From NCBI GenBank assembly GCA_031288975.1, contig JAITQK010000076.1:1-40113 (forward strand): DNA of 40,113 nucleotides. The letters are read 5' to 3'. Each line of letters starts with the position of its first letter. Positions within the stretch are counted from its first letter, which is position 1. The notes beneath the pieces are model-generated. The model ran no database searches, was not told the origin of the DNA, and was given only the letters and a program-made list of their open reading frames with translations. Both the position numbers and the translations under genes were made by a program. This DNA is from Treponema sp. (GTDB taxonomy: Bacteria; Spirochaetota; Spirochaetia; Treponematales; Breznakiellaceae). This document shows positions 9,900 to 17,661 of this stretch, one piece after another.

Positions 9900-11189
9900 A
9901 TGAATAGTCTTGCAGAAGAACTCAATACCCTATTGACCGGTACGGTTGCCGGTCGCCTGCTTTCAGACCTAGGCCGCCGCCTTTATTTTCCCAAGGGGAT
10001 TATCGCCCAATCCGGGGAGGCCAAAAAATTAGCCCACCAGTCAAACGCGACCATAGGCATGGCTTATAGCAAGGGCAGGCCCTTGATGATGTCGGCGCTT
10101 GCCGATAGTATGCCTGGTCTTAAACCGGAAGAGACCGTGGTGTATGCCCCCACTGCTGGTATTGAACCAGTCCGCCAGGCTTGGAAGAATCGCTTGGTGC
10201 AGCAAAACCCCTCCCTTGATCCTGCAGGCTGTTCCCTTCCGGTGGTCGTTCCGGGGCTTACGGCAGGGATCTCCTATACCGCCGACCTCTTCCTGGAGGC
10301 GGGCACTTCCATCATTACCAGTGATCCTGCTTGGGATAACTACGAACTCATCTTTCAGGAACGGAGGGGCGCGACTGTACGGGAAGTTCCCTTTTTCGGG
10401 TCCAGGCCGGGACTGGATGTGGCCGCTATTGAACGGGCCATGCATGAGGGGGCACAAACCGGGGCGGTTCGTATCATCCTCAATTTCCCCAACAACCCTG
10501 CGGGGTATTCCCCTACCGGTGCAGAGGCGGATGCCCTTATCAACCGTATCAGGGCAATCGCCGAAGGGGGGGCCGACGTTCTGGTGCTCTGTGATGACGC
10601 CTATTTTGGTCTTTTCTATGAAGCGGATATCCTGCGGGAGTCCCTGTTCAGCCGCCTGTCCTCCCTGCACGAGCGGGTTTTGGCGGTTAAGATTGACGGT
10701 CCCACCAAGGAAGATTATGCCTGGGGCCTCAGAATGGGATTTATCACCCTGGGGTGCAAGGGCTTGGGACCTGAGCATTACGAGGCCCTGGTCAAAAAGC
10801 TCATGGGGGCGATCCGCTCCTCTGTTTCCTGCACCAATACCCCGGCCCAGTACCTCATGCTCAAAATCCAGGAAGATGAGCGGACCCTGGCTGAAAAGAA
10901 AGGGTACTATGCCCTGCTGAAAAAGCGGTACCAGGCGGTAAAACAGGTGGTTGCCGAGCATGGAGACCATCCGGTTCTCCAGCCCCTTCCCTTTAATTCC
11001 GGGTATTTTATGAGCTTCCGTTGTATCGGCATCAAGGCCGGTGCCTTACGGCAGGAACTGCTTGCAAAACACGGCATCGGCACCATCGCCTTTGGGGACA
11101 CCTACCTCCGGGTCGCCTTTGCCAGCATTGATGAGGAGCAGATCCCCGGTATATACCAGACGATTTATGATACTGCCACGCTCCATTAG
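9900..11189 (+). CDS. Class I/II pyridoxal-phosphate aminotransferase
   Basis: PLP enzyme transferring an amino group between an amino acid and a 2-oxo acid. 429 residues, fold type I. Visible family marks: the glycine/proline-rich PTAGIEPVRQAW segment near residue 82; the NFPNNPAGY motif (about 197-205); VLVLCDDAYFGLFY (about 226-239) with PLP-contacting Asp and Tyr; and the PTKEDYAWGLRMG motif (about 265-277) where the Lys should form the Schiff base and the Arg binds the substrate carboxylate. Substrate cannot be told; aspartate or aromatic amino acids are possible. The ATG has almost no upstream leader. Its end overlaps the next gene by 23 nt. Confidence 0.9.
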   Translation: MNSLAEELNTLLTGTVAGRLLSDLGRRLYFPKGIIAQSGEAKKLAHQSNATIGMAYSKGRPLMMSALADSMPGLKPEETVVYAPTAGIEPVRQAWKNRLVQQNPSLDPAGCSLPVVVPGLTAGISYTADLFLEAGTSIITSDPAWDNYELIFQERRGATVREVPFFGSRPGLDVAAIERAMHEGAQTGAVRIILNFPNNPAGYSPTGAEADALINRIRAIAEGGADVLVLCDDAYFGLFYEADILRESLFSRLSSLHERVLAVKIDGPTKEDYAWGLRMGFITLGCKGLGPEHYEALVKKLMGAIRSSVSCTNTPAQYLMLKIQEDERTLAEKKGYYALLKKRYQAVKQVVAEHGDHPVLQPLPFNSGYFMSFRCIGIKAGALRQELLAKHGIGTIAFGDTYLRVAFASIDEEQIPGIYQTIYDTATLH

Positions 11190-12432
11190 TCTGGTTATCG
11201 CCCTGAGCACCGGGCTTGGGTCCTGCGCTTTTTTTGAACCCAACACCGCCGTGCTCTGGACCAACCGGCCTGAGTTTGCCATATACGTGGCATATTTTAA
11301 TGCAAGCCAGGATAAGTATACCGTTGAAACCCGTTACTTTGAATCGCCGGCGCAAAAACTGACGGATACCAGGGAAGGTCCTGACATTGTGATTGGCGAT
11401 TGGCTCAAAAGTATCTCCACCCGTACCTTATTCAGGTCATTGGATCCCTTGTTCAAGCAGGAACTCTTATCATCAACTGCATTTTATCCACGGCTCCTTG
11501 CCCTGGGCAACATTGATGGTACCCAATACCTGCTCCCAGTGGCCTTCAATATTCCCGCCATAGTTTTTGCCCAGAGCAACGGGGGGATGCTGTCCGATCC
11601 CTTTACCATAGGGTTAGAAGAAATAAAAACCCTGGGCAAAGCCTATAATATAGAAAATAAAGGGGTCTATTCTCGAATGGGCTTTTCCCCAGCCTGGAAC
11701 GATGCATTCCTGTTCATTACCGCCACCCTGTTCAATACGGCTTTTAAGGAAGCTCCTGTACAGGAATCGATTCCCATAAGCTGGGATGCAGTGGCTCTTG
11801 AGCACGCCATGACCTATATAAGCAGTTGGATAGCAGAGGCGAATACCGGTATCCAGGCGGAGGATGATTTTGTCTTTAAATATTGCTATGATCCCCCTGC
11901 AAAACTTGCCATGTCCGGGCGGATCCTCTTTACCTATATGAACAGCGCGGAATTTTTTACCCTGGACCAGGAACAGAAGGCCAACCTTGATTTCCGCTGG
12001 ATCGCGGAAAACGACACCATTCCCCTATCCGAAGATACGGTGTATTATGGGATATCTAAAAAGGGGAAGGCAAAAGCGGCTTCCATTGCCTTTACCACAT
12101 GGTTTTTTAAACTTGAAACCCAGCGTTTACTCCTGGAAATAAGTAAAAATTACCGGATAAACGAGAACCTCTTTGGTATCGGTAATGGGTTTTCATCCCT
12201 GCGCATCGTTACCGAACAGGTATTCCCCCAGTTTTATCCGAGCCTCCTCGGGCACATGCCTCCCGAGGCGTTCCTTGCGCCTCCGAACATACTGCCCCGG
12301 AATTGGATCGCCTTGAAGGAACGGGTTATCCTCTCCTATTTACACGACCGGATCCGGTATACTGGCCAGGACGCACTGCGCCCCCTTGAACGACGGGTGA
12401 GTGACTGGTATCGCCTGAATAAGGGCCTCTGA
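11167..12432 (+). CDS. Lipoprotein resembling an extracellular solute-binding protein
   Basis: 421 residues from ATG 11167, which lies inside the end of the aminotransferase gene; the frame is open further upstream but the earlier codons lack a signal peptide. Residues 1-19 are a lipoprotein signal ending in LGSC, with Cys20 as the lipidated residue. The body has the look of a family 1 ABC solute-binding protein (DIVIGDWLKS, RSLDPLF, an internal segment LPVAFNIPAIVFAQ), but no transporter permease or ATPase is adjacent, so it may serve as a stand-alone binding lipoprotein or an orphan receptor. No ribosome-binding site is visible; coupling to the upstream gene is likely. Confidence 0.75.
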   Translation: MILPRSISLVIALSTGLGSCAFFEPNTAVLWTNRPEFAIYVAYFNASQDKYTVETRYFESPAQKLTDTREGPDIVIGDWLKSISTRTLFRSLDPLFKQELLSSTAFYPRLLALGNIDGTQYLLPVAFNIPAIVFAQSNGGMLSDPFTIGLEEIKTLGKAYNIENKGVYSRMGFSPAWNDAFLFITATLFNTAFKEAPVQESIPISWDAVALEHAMTYISSWIAEANTGIQAEDDFVFKYCYDPPAKLAMSGRILFTYMNSAEFFTLDQEQKANLDFRWIAENDTIPLSEDTVYYGISKKGKAKAASIAFTTWFFKLETQRLLLEISKNYRINENLFGIGNGFSSLRIVTEQVFPQFYPSLLGHMPPEAFLAPPNILPRNWIALKERVILSYLHDRIRYTGQDALRPLERRVSDWYRLNKGL

Positions 12433-12503
12433 GCGATTTTTATATTTTCCTATAAACTTTTTAGCGATTCATGCCGATAAAAATATTTATAAGGGGTAAA
12501 AAA

Positions 12504-12899
12504 ATGATCCATGGAGTGATCCATACAACGGCATTTTCGAGTATAGGATATAATATCCGTATATATGGGAATAAAAAACTATCTTTCCCGGTGTCTCATT
12601 CAAACTATATTTATTCCCAGTTTGAGCATGTGGCGGGGACCCCCGCCCCTGAGGGGATTCATGGGGTTACGATCACTAAACTCAAAACCCTGGATGTCCT
12701 CATCGACAAGCTGGTCGAGATCAAGAAAGAGGGGACATCCCACATCAATCTTGGGGGTTCCCTCTCGGATGATCGGATAGATGCTTTGATCAGACAATAC
12801 GAATATCAAATTCGTCAGGCTAAAGCCGCGACCGTTGCCCTATCCGCTATGTCCGTTTCTGAGGATTCTAGCGGGGGAGTTCTCGATTTCATGGTATAA
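12504..12899 (+). CDS. Small protein of unknown function
   Basis: 131 residues from ATG 12504, which has AAGGGG seven bases ahead; an earlier in-frame ATG (12471) has no such site. Not recognised. The N-terminal half is beta-like (HGVIHTTAFSSIGYNIRIYG) and the C-terminal half is helical (SDDRIDALIRQYEYQIRQAK), ending in a short acidic/glycine tail. No signal peptide, no cysteines. It lies alone between the lipoprotein gene (71-nt gap) and the PilZ gene (127-nt AT-rich gap). Codon use looks like that of its neighbours, so it is probably a real gene. Confidence 0.65.
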   Translation: MIHGVIHTTAFSSIGYNIRIYGNKKLSFPVSHSNYIYSQFEHVAGTPAPEGIHGVTITKLKTLDVLIDKLVEIKKEGTSHINLGGSLSDDRIDALIRQYEYQIRQAKAATVALSAMSVSEDSSGGVLDFMV

Positions 12900-12990
12900 G
12901 CCGGTTTGGGTGTTTTATAAAAAAATTGAAAAATTCTCGCTTGTATGTGGTATATTTAAAAAAAATATAGGTAGAATGGTCATTTCTTGA

Positions 12991-13020
12991 TTGACGTATC
13001 CCATATAATAGTTTTATAGT
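12991..13020 (+). promoter_or_regulatory. Sigma-70-type promoter at the start of the PilZ-like gene
   Basis: TTGACG (12991-12996), 18-nt spacer, TATAGT (13015-13020); a competing -10, TATAAT, sits at 13004-13009 but has no suitable -35. With the first pair the start of transcription falls at about 13027, exactly the ATG. Confidence 0.5.
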
Positions 13021-13026
13021 GTACTA

Positions 13027-13947
13027 ATGGGCGTTTTAAATTCGCAACTAATAACCAGATATTACGATCGGTTTAAATCGATTGATATTATTTTTACCAA
13101 AGAAATGAATCAAGCTATGGGCCTGATAACCAAGCAGATATATCTAAAATGTATGGGAGAGTTCTGGCCTTGTGTTTTGTATTCAGCATCCTTTCAAAGT
13201 GCGAAGATCTTGGTGAATATAAAGTCGGGTCTGATTCAAAATCTACAAGATGCCAATAATGTGGCTAGCATTAGGTTTACTTTTAAGCGTCTTGAAAGTG
13301 AGCCGGTGGTATTTTTTGTATCGGCTCGATCAATGGGATATTCTCCTTATGGGGGATCAAAAGATGTGGCTATGGTTACCCTGCAATTTACCCAGCGGCC
13401 ACCGGATGATTTAATTCAAATCATGGGGCGGATCCTGGATACCAGTGTTAATTTTGCCAAACGGCGGGAGGAACGGATACTCCTTTCTGACGCTAATCAA
13501 CGTAAATTAAAGATTATGTCCAAAGAAAGTGCCTTGTTTGTGCAAAGGGTGCCCCGGCATTGTATTCTGCGGGATGTTTCATTTTCCAGCGCAAAGGTTA
13601 TCATCCTGGGAGTGGCAAAATTCCTTGAGGACCGGGAAGCGAGTCTGTATATCGACTTTGAAGACCCCCGGGAACGGTTCCTGCTCAAGGGGAAATTTAT
13701 CCGTTCTGAACTGGTGGAGGGCAGGACGGATCTGGTGGCTTTTGCCATGGTCTTTAGTGACCCTATTCCGATAGGATATAAATTACGGATCAACGATTAT
13801 TTCAACCAAACCAGTAGCGTGGATCAAGGCTCATCATCCGATGACAGCGATGGGCCTGTGAAGGAGCAGAAACCCGATTCTGTAGAAACGAGCCTTGGAT
13901 CCCTGGATGCAAAAGGTGAAGCCACATCAGCGTATGAATTCGCCTAA
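13027..13947 (+). CDS. PilZ-domain-like protein (possible c-di-GMP effector)
   Basis: 306 residues, no signal peptide or membrane segment. The C-terminal part (about 155-265) resembles a PilZ domain: VQRVPRHCILRDVSFSSAKVI gives an Arg-rich strand followed by an Asp-x-Ser motif, the pattern used to bind cyclic di-GMP, although the usual final Gly of DxSxxG is not present, so binding is uncertain. The N-terminal half (about 1-150) would be a PilZ-associated N-domain as found in spirochaetal PilZ proteins. The last ~40 residues are polar and probably disordered. No ribosome-binding site precedes ATG 13027. The next gene starts inside its 3' end. Confidence 0.65.
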   Translation: MGVLNSQLITRYYDRFKSIDIIFTKEMNQAMGLITKQIYLKCMGEFWPCVLYSASFQSAKILVNIKSGLIQNLQDANNVASIRFTFKRLESEPVVFFVSARSMGYSPYGGSKDVAMVTLQFTQRPPDDLIQIMGRILDTSVNFAKRREERILLSDANQRKLKIMSKESALFVQRVPRHCILRDVSFSSAKVIILGVAKFLEDREASLYIDFEDPRERFLLKGKFIRSELVEGRTDLVAFAMVFSDPIPIGYKLRINDYFNQTSSVDQGSSSDDSDGPVKEQKPDSVETSLGSLDAKGEATSAYEFA

Positions 13948-15067
13948 TCGAGGTCCTATTGTTTTTCTACCGGTTCCCGAATCTCTCAGTGGGCGTCTTG
14001 AATCCCTTTCTGGGGCAGAGGAATCTGTTTTTACTTTTGATCCTGCCATTCCCATTCCAGTAGAACTGGGGCCGGGTATGACGGAGCTGGACCTGGAGGA
14101 ACTTTCTTGGGAGATGATCCTTTCCGGGATGATCCGGGTGGTTGCAGATAGTCCTGATGATGCTTATGCCCTCTATTACCGGCGTTTTGTCTTGGGGGTA
14201 AAACCGGATATCTTAAACGAATTGACCGAAGCGGCCATTCTTAAGGCTCGAAACGGTGATTTTGATATGGCTCTGGAGATTCTTTCGGCCCTGGAAGGGC
14301 TTTTTCCCCGGTCCCCAGTGGTACTCCTCAACCGTGCCCTGGTCCTGGAGGAGCAGGCTGAAGCATGGGAGCGGGTAGGCTTGGAAGCAGATGCCGAGGG
14401 TGGCTATGAATCGGCCCGGGAAGCCTACCAGGAAGTTCTTGACCTGGACCCACCCTTTCCCAATGGCATTTTTAACGCCGGTTTCTTCTTTATGAAACGC
14501 CGGAACTTTGACCAGGCACGGGCCTGTTTTTCCACCTATAGCTCCCTGGCAGATGATCCTGCAAAGCACGAGAAGGCCGAGGCGCTCCTCAAAGAAATTG
14601 AGAGCCAATGCCTGGATGACGCCTTGTTCCGGGAAGCTTACGACGCTATCCGCCAGGGAGAAGCGCAAACCGGGCTGCTCAAGATCCGGGACTTTCTTGA
14701 ACGGCACCCGGAGGTCTGGAACGGCTGGTTCATCCTGGGTTGGGGGCTGCGGAAGCTGGGCCGCTGGGAAGACGGGGTTGCGGCCTTTAGAAGAACCATA
14801 GAACTGGGAGGGGACACCAGTGACACCCGGAACGAACTGGCCATCTGTCTGATGGAGAGCGGTTCTTTACCGGCTGCCCGGAAGGAGCTTGAGATGGCCC
14901 TTCGGGAAGACCCTGAGAACATCAAGATCATCTCCAACCTGGGGGTACTGGCCCTCAAGAACGGGGATGATGATGAGGCTGCGGGATTTTTCCGCACGGT
15001 GCTGGAACTGGAACCTGCAGACCCATTGGCACAGGAATATCTGGCGAACGGGTTGGCACATAGTTAG
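13934..15067 (+). CDS. Tetratricopeptide-repeat protein
   Basis: 377 residues from ATG 13934 (overlapping the PilZ gene by 14 nt); an in-frame ATG at 13895 is an alternative, neither having a clear ribosome-binding site. After an N-terminal region of about 85 residues, the protein is a series of helical pairs with TPR spacing: ARNGDFDMALEILSALEGLF, ESAREAYQEVLDLDPPFPNG, RRNFDQARACFSTY, LGRWEDGVAAFRRTIELGG, GSLPAARKELEMALREDP and NGDDDEAAGFFRTVLELEPA. No signal peptide is seen, so a cytoplasmic scaffold role is inferred, perhaps with the PilZ protein encoded just before it. The stop codon overlaps that of the convergent MFS gene. Confidence 0.85.
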   Translation: MNSPNRGPIVFLPVPESLSGRLESLSGAEESVFTFDPAIPIPVELGPGMTELDLEELSWEMILSGMIRVVADSPDDAYALYYRRFVLGVKPDILNELTEAAILKARNGDFDMALEILSALEGLFPRSPVVLLNRALVLEEQAEAWERVGLEADAEGGYESAREAYQEVLDLDPPFPNGIFNAGFFFMKRRNFDQARACFSTYSSLADDPAKHEKAEALLKEIESQCLDDALFREAYDAIRQGEAQTGLLKIRDFLERHPEVWNGWFILGWGLRKLGRWEDGVAAFRRTIELGGDTSDTRNELAICLMESGSLPAARKELEMALREDPENIKIISNLGVLALKNGDDDEAAGFFRTVLELEPADPLAQEYLANGLAHS

Positions 15068-16275
15068 GATGACGTGCTGCGGGTCTCAACCTTGATGGTT
15101 GCCGCGTAGATTGAATTAAGAAGCCCCAGAAACGCGGAAATCGAAAAAAGTACCTCAATACCTGTGACTTTCCATATCCACCCACCCATGAGGGCAATGA
15201 AGATACTGATCAGATGATTCACTGAAATACCCGTAGAAAGGGTGGCGGTGATTTCCTGCTGGGATGAGGCTATGGCCTGTACATAGACGTTGCTAGCCAT
15301 ACTCGCCAGGGAAATGATGGAATCGAGCACGTAGTTGACGCAGACCACAATGAAGGCGACCTGTGGGGGAAATAGCCGATGGGCAAAGCCGTAGAAGAAA
15401 CACACTACAATTAAAAGCAGGGTATCGCTTACCATGATGAACTTATAGCCCAGGCGGTCGATGAGCTTTCCAGTGAGGGGGCTGAAGATGATCCCGAAAC
15501 CTGCGCAGATCGCCAGGAGCAGGGCAATGACAGAGGTATCGGCGCCGTATTGGAGGATGAGCACGTAGGGGGCAAAGGTGAGGAAGATCTGTTTCCTGGC
15601 GCCGTAGAAGACTTCCAGTATGTAGTATGTGACGAATTTCCTGGCAAAGTAAAAGCGCCGCCGGGGGGTCTTGATGGTGGATTCCTGGAGGGCAAGGACG
15701 ATGAGCACCGCCGCCACCATCAGGGCCACAGCCACCGCAAAGACCCCCTTGAACTGAAGCACGTCGGTCCGGGCAAAGCCCAGCCGGGAAAACACGAAGA
15801 ACATGGTGGTGACCATCAGGAAACCCAGGATATTCCCCGCGTTGCTGATGGCGCTGGTGACCCCTAAGGAAGCGCCACCCTTGCTGCTTTGGGCCAGGTC
15901 CAGGGAGATGGTGGTCCTCACCGGCATGATGATGTGTTCCCCGGTACTGAAGAGCACCATGCAAATCACGGTGATGACCTTGCCACTGGTACTGAGCAAT
16001 AGCCCGACAAGCCCTGCGGCCATGATGGCAATGCCGATCTTGAAGATCCGGCTTTCAGTAAACCGGTACATCCAGGCAAGAATCAGGACCACCAGAAGCC
16101 CCGGAGTTTCCCGGAAGAATTCCACGATACCCCGTTCAAAGGCGGTGATATGCACGATTTCCGCCAGGTAATTATCCTGGATGCCCCGGTACAGGCCGTA
16201 ACTGACGCCAAAGAGGGCCAGCACGCTTAAGAAGCGTGCTACCTTGGCATCAGGACGGTAAATATCCAATCGCAC
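15064..16275 (-). CDS. Major facilitator superfamily transporter
   Basis: 403 residues, translated from GTG 16275, 12 nt after the barrel-protein stop, with a GAGG site about nine bases ahead. The sequence is a series of about a dozen hydrophobic segments with an intracellular loop after the second pair and a central cytoplasmic stretch (KTPRRRFYFARKF) dividing two halves, as in MFS proteins. Segments such as GILFSPLTGKLIDRLGYKF-type (GIIFSPLTGKLIDRLGYK) match the MFS loop motif between helices 8 and 9. Substrate is unknown. Third gene of the minus-strand lipoprotein/barrel operon. It ends on an overlapping stop with the TPR gene. Confidence 0.85.
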   Translation of the reverse strand: MRLDIYRPDAKVARFLSVLALFGVSYGLYRGIQDNYLAEIVHITAFERGIVEFFRETPGLLVVLILAWMYRFTESRIFKIGIAIMAAGLVGLLLSTSGKVITVICMVLFSTGEHIIMPVRTTISLDLAQSSKGGASLGVTSAISNAGNILGFLMVTTMFFVFSRLGFARTDVLQFKGVFAVAVALMVAAVLIVLALQESTIKTPRRRFYFARKFVTYYILEVFYGARKQIFLTFAPYVLILQYGADTSVIALLLAICAGFGIIFSPLTGKLIDRLGYKFIMVSDTLLLIVVCFFYGFAHRLFPPQVAFIVVCVNYVLDSIISLASMASNVYVQAIASSQQEITATLSTGISVNHLISIFIALMGGWIWKVTGIEVLFSISAFLGLLNSIYAATIKVETRSTSS

Positions 16276-16287
16276 CGGTTGTTGTCC

Positions 16288-17652
16288 TCACCACCCAAAC
16301 CGTAGGCCAACGGCAATGTTCAAGCCATGCAACTTAAAGCTATCAGCAAATTCCTGGGACCTCAGCCCGGCTTCAACGTCCAGCTCAAAAGCACGGAGGT
16401 TCAGGGCAAAGCCCAGCCTATGCTTCCAGAGGGTTTCTTCCAAACCCGTACCAAGATGAACAGAAAACAAATAGGCATTATCAAAGGACTTATAAAAATG
16501 CAACAGATTCAACCGGGCATCAATACCCCAATTAAAGTAGGGCTTCTCCGCTGGCGTGAGCAGGGTAAATCCGATATTCGGCTTTAACACCAGCATATTG
16601 GATTTCAAGGGCTTGTAAAAAGCATAAAAATCAAACCGTAAAGGCCGGCGCACGGAATATGAAACATCCGATTCATACTCACGCTTAAGATCAAAGTCTG
16701 TATTAATCGTTCCTGTGTCGAGGATCTCACTGGAATTAATATTAAACTCGGGAAGCACTATGTTCATGCGATTGTTCAGTACCGCCGCGACCAGGGGAAT
16801 ATGGGTTACGGTTGCTCCTACATCAAGGATTGGGAAGATTGGGTATTCCGCCTCAAGGGAGATATCAAACCCCTTGGCGTTGAGAATACTCGTCGCATCC
16901 ACCCCTATATCCTCAAGAGAAAAAGCGCTGTATACATTTATCTCACCACTGGTGCTCACACTCAAGTCATCGTCAGCATCTAATTGATAGTGTATAGAAG
17001 ACTTGGGAATATAGACAAGGGGAACATACATGGCCGGTATAATGCTGATCTTCAGCTTGTTCAGCTTGCTGATTCTCGCATGAATGTCCACACGGGTATC
17101 CGCGAAAACGCTCCCCCAGGCAGTAATATCCCCTCCATTGGAGTGATTCTTTAAATTTCCCTCGGAGATCAAGGTAAACAAGGACTTAGGTAAATTAACG
17201 TGTATCCCACCCTCAACATTGGTGGATATTCCAAAACCCCAATGGTCCCCGGCATTCATATTAAGAAAAAAAGGAGTAAGCGCCATATCGAAATCTAAAC
17301 TTACCCCGGTATCATCGCGCACCTTATCACCGAGTTTATTCAAGTCAAGAACGATGTGTTGCTTGAGTATATCACCGACACCGATAAAGTTATTTGCCAG
17401 CCCTGCGCCAGCATCAATGCCGAACTCAAAAAAACGGCGAGGCCCTTCCGCAAACACCGGCTTGGGTTTATCCTGCTTCTCAGGCTTAGGTTCCTTTGCA
17501 GGCTTTTTCGCCGTATCCGCCGGGACAGCCTCTTTTGCAGACGCTTCCGCATGGTCCCGCACTGACTCAAGTTCCTTCTCCGTAGACTCTTGTCCATACA
17601 CATGCAGGGACAGGGTAAGGACGCACACGAATAGGGATATATATCTTTTCAT
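16288..17652 (-). CDS. Outer-membrane-type beta-barrel protein, copy 1
   Basis: 454 residues with a cleavable signal peptide (residues 1-20, ending VYG), then a Lys/Pro/Glu-rich linker (about 25-68) and a body rich in alternating polar and aromatic residues, ending in LRFGW, the aromatic C-terminus expected of an outer-membrane barrel. It is paralogous to the product of 21983-23209: shared blocks include EFGIDAGAGLANNFIG/EFGLDGYAGLASNYIG, PAMYVPLVYIPKSSIHYQLD, the GFDISLEAEY block, and RRPLRFDFYAFYKPL followed by LKPNIGFTLLT. The 68-residue linker is missing in the other copy. The gene begins 9 nt after the lipoprotein gene, with AGGAG overlapping that stop. Resembles FadL/DUF5723-type barrels; function unknown. 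Confidence 0.7.
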   Translation of the reverse strand: MKRYISLFVCVLTLSLHVYGQESTEKELESVRDHAEASAKEAVPADTAKKPAKEPKPEKQDKPKPVFAEGPRRFFEFGIDAGAGLANNFIGVGDILKQHIVLDLNKLGDKVRDDTGVSLDFDMALTPFFLNMNAGDHWGFGISTNVEGGIHVNLPKSLFTLISEGNLKNHSNGGDITAWGSVFADTRVDIHARISKLNKLKISIIPAMYVPLVYIPKSSIHYQLDADDDLSVSTSGEINVYSAFSLEDIGVDATSILNAKGFDISLEAEYPIFPILDVGATVTHIPLVAAVLNNRMNIVLPEFNINSSEILDTGTINTDFDLKREYESDVSYSVRRPLRFDFYAFYKPLKSNMLVLKPNIGFTLLTPAEKPYFNWGIDARLNLLHFYKSFDNAYLFSVHLGTGLEETLWKHRLGFALNLRAFELDVEAGLRSQEFADSFKLHGLNIAVGLRFGW

Positions 17653-17661
17653 ATTCCGCTC

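Noticed and set aside
11167-12432. A complete ABC transporter around the binding-type lipoprotein
   Set aside because: Neither permease nor ATPase genes are found on either side.
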